Assembly (NCBI GenBank): GCA_037447605.1
Contig: CM074815.1
Span: 2,374,750-2,438,749 of the forward strand
Origin: Zygnema circumcarinatum
Lineage: Eukaryota > Streptophyta > Zygnematophyceae > Zygnematales > Zygnemataceae
Direction: 5' to 3'
DNA length: 64,000 nucleotides
The notes beneath the pieces are model-generated. The model saw only the letters and a list, made by a program, of their open reading frames with translations. It did no database searches and had not been told where the DNA came from. A program made the position numbers and the translations under genes. How positions within the stretch are numbered: the first letter of the stretch is position 1; every line of letters begins with the position of its first letter. Shown here one piece after another: positions 10,605-20,700 of this stretch.

Positions 10605-11783
10605 TTTTCCCCCTTTTCCCCCTTTTCCCCCTTTACCGTCTTTTCCCTCTTTTCCCTCTTTTCTCGGTTTTCCCTCATTTCCCGGTTTTCCCTCATGTCC
10701 CGGTTTTCCCTATTTTCCCGTTTTTCCCTCTTTTCCCACTTTTCCTTCTTTTCCCCCTTTTCCTCCTTTTCCCCCTTTTCCCTCTTCTCCCACTTTTCTC
10801 TCTTTCCCTCTTTTCCCTTTTTTTCCTCTTTTCCCTCTCTTCTTGTTTTTCCCGCTTTTCCTGTTTTTCCCTTGTTTTCCCGCTTTTCCCTCTTGTCCCT
10901 CTTTTCCCTCGTTTCCCTCTTTTCCCCCTTTTCCCCCTTTTCCCTCTTTTCCCTCTTTTCCCTCTTTTCCCACTTTTTCCCCTTTGCCCTCTTTCCCCTG
11001 TTTCCCCTCTTTCCCCTCTTTGCCCACTTTGCCCTCTTTGTCCTCTTTTCCCTCTCTCCCCTCTTTTCCCTCTTTTCAATCTTTTCCCTCCTTTCCCTCT
11101 TTTCTTTCTTTCCCCTCTTTTCCCTCTTTTCCCTCTTTTCCCTCATTTCCCTCTTTGCCCTCTTTGCCCTATTGTCCCTCTCTCCTCTCTTTTCCCTCTT
11201 TACCCTCTTTGCACTCTTTGCCCTCTTTCCACTCTTTTCCCTCTTTTCCCACTTTTTTCCTTTTCCCACTTTTCCCTCCTTTCCCTCGTTTCCCCGCTTT
11301 TCCCTATTTTCCCTCTTTTGCCTTTTTTCCCTCTTTGCCCTCTTTGCCCTCTTTGCCCTCTTTTCGCGCTTTTCCCGCTTTTCCCTCTTTTCCCTCTTTT
11401 CCCTCTTTTCCCTCGTTTCCCTTTTTGCCCTCTTTACCCTCACTTCCCTCGTTTCCCTCTTTTCCCTCTTTTCCCTCTTTTCCCTCTTTTCCTTCTTTTC
11501 CCCCTTTTCCCCCTCTTCCCTCTATTCCCTCGTCTCCTTCTTTTCCCTCGTTTCCCTCTTTTCCCTCTTTTCCCTCTTTTCCCTCTTTTCCCTTCTTTCC
11601 TTCTTTTCCCTCTCTCTTTTCCCTCGCTCTTTTCCCTCGTTTGCCTCTTTTCCCTCTTTTCCCTCTTTTCCCTTCTTTCCTTCTTTTCCCTCTCTCTTTT
11701 CCCTCGCTCTTTTTCCTCTTTTCCCTCTTTTCCCTCTTTTCCCTCTTTTCCCTTCTCCCTCTTTTCCTTCTCCCTTCTCCCTC
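10605..11783 (+). repeat. Polypyrimidine tandem array (TTTTCCCTC)n
   Basis: About 1.18 kb, almost purely T and C on the plus strand, built of 8-10 bp units around TTTTCCCTC with C, G and A variants. All three forward frames and several reverse frames are open over 300-400 codons (Phe/Pro/Ser or Lys/Glu/Gly/Arg repeats), simply because the unit lacks stop codons. These are not genes. A strand-asymmetric homopurine/homopyrimidine tract of this length can form triplex (H-DNA) structures. Confidence 0.92.
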
Positions 11784-12580
11784 GACCAGATGGTTAACCA
11801 TTTGGTAGAGGCTTCGTGACATATTTTGGACAAGGCGGTGACTGACTAAAGTCAGCCAAGGCGCAGGAAAGGCCTCGACCATATGGTTAAGCATCTGGTC
11901 AAGTGTCCGTGGTCAATCTTTTTGCACGAGGTGGTTACTAAAGCGAGCCAAAGCACCGAGAAATCATCGACCACGTGGTTACCCATCTGGTCGAGGCTTT
12001 GTGGCTAACTATTTGCGAGGCGGTTACTGACTAAGGCCAGCCAGGGCGCAGACCCATCTGGTCGAGGCTTTGTGGCTAACTATTTGCGAGGCGGTTACTG
12101 ACTAAGGCTATCCAGGGCGCAGAAATATCCTCGACCATATAATTAATCATTTGGTCAAGGCTTCGTGACTAATCTTTTTGCACGAGGCGGTTACTAAATC
12201 GACCCAAGGCACAGAAAAAGCATCGACCAAATGGTTAACGATCTGGTCGAGCTTATGGCTAACCATTTGTACAAGGCGTTGACTGACTACGCCAGCCAAG
12301 GCGCAAACACAGCCTCTACCAGATGATTAACCATTTGGTCAGGGCTTCGTGACTAACGATTTGCTCGAAAGCGGTGACTGACTTAAGCAAGCCAAGGCGC
12401 AAAAAAGGCCTTGACCATATGGTTAACAATCTGGTCAAGGGTCGGGACTAACCATTTGCAGGAGGCGGTGACTGACTGAAGCAAACCAAGGCGCAAAAAA
12501 AGGCCTTGACCATAATGTTAACCATCTGGTTGAGGCTTCGTGGCTAACCGTTTGCACGAGGCGGTGACTGACTAAAGCCT
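11784..12580. repeat. Satellite, ~92-bp monomer with palindromic core
   Basis: About eight full or partial monomers. Cores start near 11784, 11877, 11969, 12133, 12225, 12317, 12413 and 12508, giving spacings of 92-96 bp and one truncated unit near 12050. Each core approximates GACCATATGGTTAAC followed by its mirror CATCTGGTC, an inverted repeat centred on GTTAAC. Between cores lie GAGGCTTCGTGGCTAAC and GAGGCGGTGACTGACTAA blocks. No coding potential is seen. Confidence 0.88.
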
Positions 12581-12622
12581 TAAAAACCCTAGAACCAACC
12601 TAGAAACCCTAAAAAGCCTTAA
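12579..12622 (-). repeat. Degenerate telomere-like repeats (AAACCCT type)
   Basis: Four imperfect AAACCCTA or AACCCTAG units follow the satellite directly. Plant-type telomeres are TTTAGGG, so this may be an interstitial telomere remnant or a cluster of telo-box elements. Similar AAACCCT motifs occur at 25138-25176, 38500-38517 and 58556-58581. Confidence 0.5.
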
Positions 12623-13290
12623 TAACCCGTTAGTAGCCATAAGGAACTAGTTAATTTCGCACCACCGATAAGAAGGGGGGTTTTCATGGAGTGTTCATAG
12701 AAAATTACAGGTATATGCAGGACGGAGAATGAGAATCCACCCGCCATAAAATCGGTAGGGCTGATAAGAATGAAAGGCCAGAGAGGCAAAGCAATATGGC
12801 AGTTGCCACTAATTACAAGCTGCAAAACTAGGCCACAGTGTGGCGCAAGGGAAATCGCTCTCACAACACTGGCTCTCCTCACCTAGCGAAAGCTTTTACT
12901 TGCCTAGCCAGTGTGAGCCAGCCTTTGATCGCTTTTGTGGACGCCTGTCACTTTCCCTACCCCGGCACCGTTTATTAACAAATGGAACACGTCGCTTTCA
13001 CTCTGACGTAGCTGACGAATGGAGAATACTTTAAGGATAGGAGTAACAAGTAACAGCGAAATGAAAGTTGCATCAAAGTGAAGCAGAGTAGCGGTCCACG
13101 ATTTGTGTAACGTATTGCTCCGCGAAACTCCTTCCTCATCACGACTTGCTGAGTGCGCTTATGGAGAGATTTAAATGACAACATTCAGATCAAGTTCCAG
13201 CTTTTTCAGTGCGGAGCGCATGTCGCTACGGAACAGGAACGCTTTGATGTCTTCTGCCGCGGACAATGGAGGGTGCCTCGCGGCCCATCG
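12623..13290. other. Intergenic, no feature recognised
   Basis: Downstream of the first kinase gene, on its 3' side. A short minus-strand frame just after the kinase stop (about 13215-13130) could be an alternative last exon after a splice near 13250, ending ALKKLELDLNVVI. It resembles the Leu-rich ends seen after other family members, but I cannot decide its use. Confidence 0.35.
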
Positions 13291-16063
13291 TCAAATCGTC
13301 CGCACGGGCTCGCGAAAATTGATGCCAATGCGCTGCTCCTGCTGGTTGTACTCCACCACCGCCTGCCCGTCCTTGAGATCTGCACGCGTTCAAGGGGCAC
13401 GTCAGCAAGGCCCTTGAGGTGCATTCTGAGCCCTCTTGTCTCATGAAGCGCTGCCTATGTGCTAAGCATTGCCCCCTCCTTGATGTGGCTAATGATGAAC
13501 GGATAAGTCAGAACACGATCAGTAAAACAAAGCAGTCCGATGATGTTCAATGGTGTACAACGAAAGCGGAGGGCACAGTCGCAAAGCGGGAGTACCTAGC
13601 AACAAGGCCACACGCAGAAAGAAAAAGTGGTTCAACAGTTGAGCAGAATGACCTACCAACTACATAAACTAAATGTTGTCCTTCTCCCCACAATGAGCCG
13701 CTGCTTGAAGCTTCTTCTGCGAGCTTGAGCTTCTCAGCCACGGCCGCCAAAATGTCAGCTGGGGTAGAACTACCTAATCTAGGAGGAGTTTGCCCGCCTT
13801 TAAGAGCTCCTTTCGAGACATCCGGTGAGGAGCCTATGGACCCTTGGCTCAAAGACCATTCCTGGGCTGCTGACCTGGTCATCTGCGTGCTGCCCTGAAC
13901 ATCGCGGGATCGAACAGACGGGGCTGAAAAAGCGCTGACACTCTTCCGAGGAGGAGATTTAGGGGGTACGCCGGAGGCCGTTCGAAGGGTTGAGGCCTGA
14001 GGGGAGCCGGCGGGGCCTTTGGGAGTGGTCGCGGAGGAGCCGCCCGTCTGAGAGTCCGCGGATGGCCCCTGCGATGCTGAATGCGGACTCCTTCCGTGCG
14101 CTTGAGCTTCTCGGAACGAAGTTGGACTTCCATCACATCTTGTTTGAATCTTTTTGAGGTTGTTGCCGGTGTGGATTCTCACATGGCTAGCACCAAGATC
14201 TGGAGAGAGAGGGATTTCCGCAGCCCCTCGGCTGTCCCTTGCCTCGTCCGCTGTGGGAATAGGTTGGTTCAATGGGATGCTGCTCTGGGAGCCACAATGC
14301 AGTTGGATCCATGGATGCGCTGCAGGTCCACGTGAAGAGCATGCGCAGCTGGTCGTCAGATATATTCACTATCAGATTGCCTGAAGCAAGAGAATTGAAG
14401 ATGAATTTCTTGAACGAAGGCAGAAAGCAGCTGCAAGAAAAAATGGGGGACCGTAAGCATGAAGAGGGACATTTGCGTCCCCCCTGCCGGCGTGTGCGAG
14501 TACGACATTGATTGACGCAGTTTATGCTTACCTTTGGCTTCCACTGGAGTGATCCTTCTTGCCGGGTCTATACAAAGCATTCGTCGGACGAGATCTTTCG
14601 CCTCATTTGAAATATGACGCCAAGGGCCACCCTCCAAGTCGAAGACACCCGCCCTAATTTTTGTGAAGATGCCCTCGCGATTTTCTCCCCAGAATGGCGG
14701 CACGCCGCAGAGGAGGATGTATAAGATGACCCCGAGACTCCATGCGTCAGCTTCGGGGCCGTACGAGCGGTTCAAGACTTCGGGGGCGATGTAATACCTG
14801 CACAGCTCACGTGCAACCACGGGACACGTTACGTTACGACCGGTTGCGGGACAATTGCGCTGAAGGCCTGCCAAAATCAGGCTCTGAATGTTCGTGCGGA
14901 GGGGAAAGTTGTGCAGTCCTTTCCATTCCACTGGGAGCAGGAAAGAGTTGGTGAGCAGGGGGCAAAAACAAAAGTCATGAGCCTGCGGATAAGGCTTGGT
15001 TTCTTACGGTGTTCCCACCGCCTGTGTCAGCTTCACTCCCGGTTCGAAGAAAACGGCCTGCCCGAAATCGACCACTTTTACAGCAGTGTCCGAATTCATG
15101 GATGTCATGAGAACGTTCTCCGGCTTCAAGTCACGGTGCATAATACCATGGCTGTGGCAATAGTCAACCACAGAAAGCAAAATTCTACAGAGGCGAGCTG
15201 CCTCTTTCTCGGGGTAGTGCTTCTTCTGTTGGACGCGGTCGAATAAGTCTCCTCCTTCACAAAGCTCCATAATAAGGTGCACATTCTGCTCCCCGCCTCG
15301 CAGTCACATCACGTCAGACACAAAGTACGGCCAATTTCCGACATTTTCTTGTGTTCTCAACGCTCTGACGGAGGTCCTGAATTCCTCCGTAGGAACCAGT
15401 AATTTCTGCATGCGTGCCTTATAACACTCCGAATGCTTTCTCTTTGAGGGCTGGTGCGCTGCGGGTGTCTGGTGGAAGCGAAAAGCGGAAAGCAGCGCGG
15501 CGGCTCACCTGGTCATCCTCAATTACAGCCCGCAGGCTCGCCACAGCGGGATGGCTGCTCACTTTGCGGTGTGCGCGCACTTCAGAATGCACCTCCTCCA
15601 GATCCGCGGCTGAGAGCATGCGGCTCTTTGAGAGCGTTTTGCAGGCGTACGACTCCCCCGTGCGGCGGTCAATGCAGTGGCGGATGACGCCGGCCATGCC
15701 GGTGCCGAGCTGGCGGCCGAGCACATAGTGATGCTCCACATTACTGTACGGGATGCCCAGAATGTGCGCAGTGCGCTTGGAGGGCTCTGTGGACTGCGTG
15801 CGACGCAGTGGCGCGGGGGGCTGCTCGCCGGCGGCGGGCTGCCGCCAACCGGGCGGGGGCGGAGAGTGCGCATGGTCGGCGGTGGAGGAGGCGGGGCGGC
15901 CGGCGGAGGAGGAGGAGGAGGGGCTGCGCGGGGGAGGGGGCGTGCGGATGGGGGAGGTGGGCGCGCTCAGGCTCAGGCTCAGGCCCAGGCCCGCCCCGGC
16001 ACTGCTGCCCCCTGCATGGCCCCCATGGCCGGGCGCGGGGCGGGCGGCGGAGAAGAGGCCCAT
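13291..16063 (-). CDS. CDPK-like protein kinase without EF-hands, paralogue 1 (five exons)
   Basis: A Ser/Thr kinase of the CAMK/CDPK type, about 616 residues. Exons: 16063-15509, 15285-15008, 14797-14532, 14319-13657, 13379-13291. All junctions are GT-AG, phases 0, 2, 1, 1, and the total length is divisible by 3. Residues 1-98 are a Gly/Ser/Pro-rich leader. [11 protein letters not shown] precedes the Gly loop (LGTGMAG, about 119-125), with ACKTL Lys near 142, HRDLKPEN near 235, DFG near 258 and [21 protein letters not shown] and HPWIQ after it. DFG is followed by Gln where CDPKs usually have Leu. The tail (about 372-616) is Ser/Pro-rich and has no EF-hands, which sets it apart from CDPKs. 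The last exon carries [18 protein letters not shown], matched by paralogue 4. The ATG at 16063 is the first one in frame. The substrate is unknown. EF-hand loss implies activation that does not use built-in calcium sensing (inference). Confidence 0.85.
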
Positions 16064-16311
16064 CGCTCCTGCCGCGCCACGCCGCGCCGCGCTTCGCAAC
16101 CGCCAGAAAGACGCCTCAGCGCACGCCGCCCGCCCGCCGACCCCTCAGGAGAGGCCTCATGAGAAGGCCGCCGCCGCTGCCGTACGGCCGCTCGCCCGCC
16201 GTACGGTCACCCCGCTTTGCGGGGCCGCTCGCAAACGGTCGTGTCCGTACGGTAGCTCGTGCGCGTTACGTGACTGTGTACGGACGCCGTAGGTGGTGGG
16301 CCCTACTGTAC
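16064..16311. other. Promoter-proximal GC-rich region of kinase paralogue 1
   Basis: About 250 bp of GC-rich sequence upstream of the start codon, with several CCGTACGG-type palindromes (for example near 16180, 16200, 16245 and 16278). The TSS is not known. Confidence 0.35.
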
Positions 16312-16765
16312 AAGCAGTCCTCATATTTTCCACCATGTACAGTGCGTCCCCAAGAAATTCGCCCTGATTTTGCCGAAACCACATTTTTGTACGGTAACTC
16401 TGTGTTAGCCGTACTACTCGTACGTGTCGTACTATCCGTACTATCCGTACTTTAATAATCGTACTAACCGTACTATTCGTACTTGCTGTACTAGCCGTTA
16501 CGGGCTTAAGCAAAACTAACCGAATCTTCCCGCATGTGCCGCCATGAGGCGCTCGCTCCTCTCCCCTGCGTCTTGGCTTCGATACGGCACGCTACGATAC
16601 GATAATGCGCAATACGGTACGATATAGTGTGGTACGATACGTACGAACAAACATGAACTCTAACATAATTTTGCCCGCCTATTGATAACACGAACCTTCT
16701 ATTTGCAAAATCAAGATTTTCGCCCCATATTTGCCAAAACCATGGCGAAAATATGAGGACTGCTT
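16312..16765. mobile_element. Non-autonomous TIR element with internal GTAC repeats
   Basis: About 454 bp bounded by inverted repeats AAGCAGTCCTCATATTTTC (left at 16312, right ending 16765), nearly identical over about 25 bp. No coding capacity. The interior (about 16385-16500) is a degenerate tandem array of CGTACTATC-like units, then GATACG units to about 16640. A target duplication is not clear. It lies 250 bp upstream of kinase paralogue 1. Confidence 0.6.
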
Positions 16766-17775
16766 ACTCGCCAACCGGCACCGCAGCGACCGTCCGTACA
16801 CGGGGCCCTAGCGGTCTACGCCGCGAGAATCGTACGGGAACGACCGGCTGACCGCCAAAATGGAATGACCCCCGCCGTGACACCGAGAGGAAGGGAAGGG
16901 CCGCCCCGATGCCTCGCCTGCGGCTGCTGCTGCTGCTCTGCTGTCAAATAGGTGACCACCATAAAAGGTATCCAACTTGTCATAAAAAAATTGGACAAGA
17001 TTCAATTGGTCCACGCGCGGGCTAAAGACGGCCTCATTAACTGGTAGGAATGACCGAAGCCGTAGAGGCTTCAGCATTAGTTTTACACTTCCAGCACATC
17101 AAAGCCACGCCATCGCGCATGTGACATGAAATCTTAGCATGGGGAATCTGCCTGTACTCGTTGATAGAGTGAAGGGCCTCCTAATGCAGGCACGAGTGTC
17201 TCGTTCACGCCGAGTGCTGCAGAGAATGCAGCCCCTGCCCTGCTGGCCCTGAGTTGCTGGCAGAGCGGCATCACACGGCGGCAGAAGGAGACGTGACAGA
17301 CGGTCGGTCTGTGTGCACGCGGACGTAGCCAATTGGAGGACATCGGAAATACGTCACTGAAGCATCAGGGTTTCCCAAAAAATCTCGCGCCTGCTGACAC
17401 AAGCACGCACAAGCAACACGGTATAACTCATTGAAGCAGTTGGACGATATCAGACAGGTACAGCTCAACTGCAGCACCACTGTTTGAAGGCTTAAAATGC
17501 TCATACTTTCCAGTGTTCTTTGAACATTGAACTACAATACCCATAGTATGTCGGGTTTGAAAAATCAAGAGATGAGGAGGTATATAGAACATGGAGCCTG
17601 TACATTTGACGTGCTTCGAGATTTCCCAGCCATTACTTTGCTTGTCTCGAGGTGCCAAGGGCACTCACAGATGGGTGCCATGTGTGAGGCAATCGCAACT
17701 TGAAACACACGCGCAAGGTGTGAATGCGCCCCAAACCCCAGACATTGGCATTGCAGCAAGAGGCACGCATCGCAC
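16766..17775. other. Intergenic or 3'-end region, nothing firm recognised
   Basis: Lies beyond the last firm exon of the LarA-like gene. A further small exon near 17715-17685 is possible because the family usually has a short HxPP-like end, but two frames compete and I cannot choose. No other gene is supported. Confidence 0.35.
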
Positions 17776-20700
17776 CTTTGCAACCGCATCGATGATTGTG
17801 GGAGCCATTTCCCAGCGCAGGATCGCAGGGCCCCTTGTATCCGTGGCCCCCACAACAAACACTTTCCCCACCTGCAGCCCCAATTACCGTGTAAGAGGGA
17901 CCAATACTACCTGCGCCCAGGACGACCTATGCATTCCGGGAGAGATGGCGCCGCACTGCCTCCTTGTGGACAGGCAATCATAAACAGATCACCGCCCACT
18001 TGCTCAAGAACTGATGCCCATTGTTTGGGACCAACGCAATAAAACTAAAGTGGACAGTTCGCACTATATGAAAGCCTTTGATGTCACAAGAAGCACCCTC
18101 GCGCTGACAACCATCGGAAACAGCACTCCATGCACGGCACACGTTTGCAGCGATAGCCACTCTCTCTGTCAGTCTCCAGCTCGCTGTTCAAGGGACGAGC
18201 AGACGCACCTTGTCCATCCCGTGGGCCGCCCATGTGTACATGAAGAACCCGTGAACTGCCGCAGGCCCCTTCCCCTGTCGATAGATGTCGTTCAGCCGGT
18301 CGTTGTTGACAAACTTTTCTTGATACGCCTGACACCACACCTTTCACAGTCAACAGTGCAGCTTGCCACTATGGAAACAACCCATGCGAGCTCCACTGCT
18401 CACACAAAGAAATAGTTTTTAGTTGCCATTCAACTGCTTTGCTCCAGCTGCTTCTGCAGAGTGCATTTGGGCAGATTTGGGTAACTCATGCGTATCTCCA
18501 CAGGACATTGCAGGCAGGGCATCGGACCCCGCACCTCAAATTCATCAAGACCCGGGGCCACCTTGATGACCTCCTCAAACAGCTCTTTATAACCGTCGTG
18601 AGCGGGAGAAGACCACTTGTAATGCATCTCATTTACAATCACCTGTCAGCACCTCAGACCTCTCTAACAAATGAGTATGCAAACTGTTGCATTGCATCTC
18701 CTGCGTGCAACGACGCCTCTCTGAATCACCAATCCTGTCCACCCTTTGAAGTCCCCTTTGAAGGTCACAGTAGTCACGCCATACAGGTAGTTTCACACCA
18801 ATCCATGTCCCATTTCGTTGTCCAATCACAACCCAGCAACAGCTAGTGAGACGAGCAGCGGGAGAGCAAACAGTGAGCGCACCACACAGCCGCCCTCTCG
18901 CAGCAGCGGAACGCCGTCCACGTACCTGCGGGGGCACCTCGCCGCTATTATGTTGTGCGACATCAATGGCAGACGGCCATGAATAGAGATTGCGGAAAGA
19001 AAAAGGGGGTAAATGAGGTGGCTGCACTCACATATTGTAGTAATAACCTAGTGAGTATGTATTCACCTGTACGTCCACGCCCCCTTCTGTCAGCAGTGCA
19101 ATCAGGAAATCACTGTTTGCTAAGTCATTAACACACCTCGGGAGTGAATCGGGCCGGGACTCTGAGCAGACTCATTTTCCCGTTTCATTTTACGGACCGG
19201 TGTGGATGACGGATGGGTTTCTTTGAAGCTAAAAAGCAAGAGAACACGACTTCAATCGAGGACCCTGCAAAATTGGCAATGGAGGAGGCAGGGAGGGCTG
19301 GGAACCCATCCTCAGCAAACATGTGCAAACTATGCTGTGTATGGCAAATGGTTCCGTGATGTGATGAATACGAATTTCCGGTTTGAAAGGCATTACAACG
19401 AAGCGTCTCTTTTTTATGGTACCATTTTTTATGAGCTGCAGTTTTCTGAACAAGCTTCATGAATTGTGATAGTAAGACTAGAAAGAAAATTTAGTCAATT
19501 TCAGATGTTTTGGAAATGACTGTGAGTAATGCAAGAGTAGCTATGTGGAGCAGGAGCTATTGGTTGGTCAAAAGCTCCTCTTCGAACTGCTCTGCTGCAA
19601 GAAGAAGTAACAGACGCTGCTGTAAGACGACTGATTTATGATCTTCTTCCTGTTCCTCTACTGTTTCACCTTTCTTTTCTCAACAAGTTTTTCGACATCA
19701 TGCCCCCAGCACCTCCAAAGAGCCCAATTTTTCCCCCTTGGTCTGTTCGTGGGATGCCACAATCATCACCGGAGTAGCGCAAGACAGCAAGCATCGGCTC
19801 ATGAATAATTGCTATGGCTGCTTCACAAGCATCTGTAGACGCTATGGAAGAAGAGCAACGATCCAGTAATGCAGAATGTTGAACAATTGGTCTCACTAAA
19901 CGACACATGCTCCGTGACATCTTGAGGGATAACCTGGCAGGTGGTGCCCACCAGTAAGGGGTTAAGGTAGCAGTCTTTGGTGTATGGCCCCAAGCAGGAG
20001 GGCCCCATGATTAAGATGTCAGCCTGCATGGCCATCACTCCCATCTCAAGGGCAGTCTTTTAGAACCAAGACGGCGTTTTCGGCAGATGTGATGCAGGAG
20101 CGACTACAGCGGTCCCCGACATAACTCATCATCTTCACACAACCTCCGAACAACCACTTGAAAGATAAGAAACGTGCAGGTAACGTTCTGAAAACAATTC
20201 TGGAAACACAAAGAAAATGAAGATAGAGCTCTCGTTCCCTCCTCCCATGTCCATTCCCAGCAGTGAGTAGATGGCTGCGTGCACTGCGGTTGGTTCAGCC
20301 AGCCCTGCTCCCCCACCTGGCCATGCACGTCGATTATTTTGTCGCGGTAGTTGCATGCCAATGTGCGCTCGTGCACCGCCTGCGTCTCCCCCGCCGTGAC
20401 TTGAAGGAGGCCGAAGGGCGCGCGGGTGAACCAGAAAACGCGCATTCGCAGCCAAAGGGGGAGAATCTGCCGCGACTCACACACCGCAGCCCACATTAGT
20501 TTGGCACAATCCACTGAAGGCACTTGAGAATGAAACACCGTTTGCCAGAAAAAGACATGTCATTATCCTGCCATTTTTCATATGGTCGACAGCTTTACGA
20601 GAGAAAGCCGGACTTTCCGAAACTCGATCTCTGCCATGCAATGCCCAATCACGGGAGCGTTAGAGAAACTACTCCTACGCCAGCTGTGAAAGCCGTAAAA

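Noticed and set aside
10537-11894. Several open frames of 100-423 codons on both strands
   Set aside because: They are translations of the TTTTCCCTC array, which lacks stop codons in most frames. The products are Phe/Pro/Ser or Lys/Glu/Gly/Arg repeats with no other features.
15677-16455. Plus-strand Arg/Gly/Ala-rich frames (up to 215 codons)
   Set aside because: Antisense to the GC-rich first exon of kinase paralogue 1. No domain and strongly biased composition.
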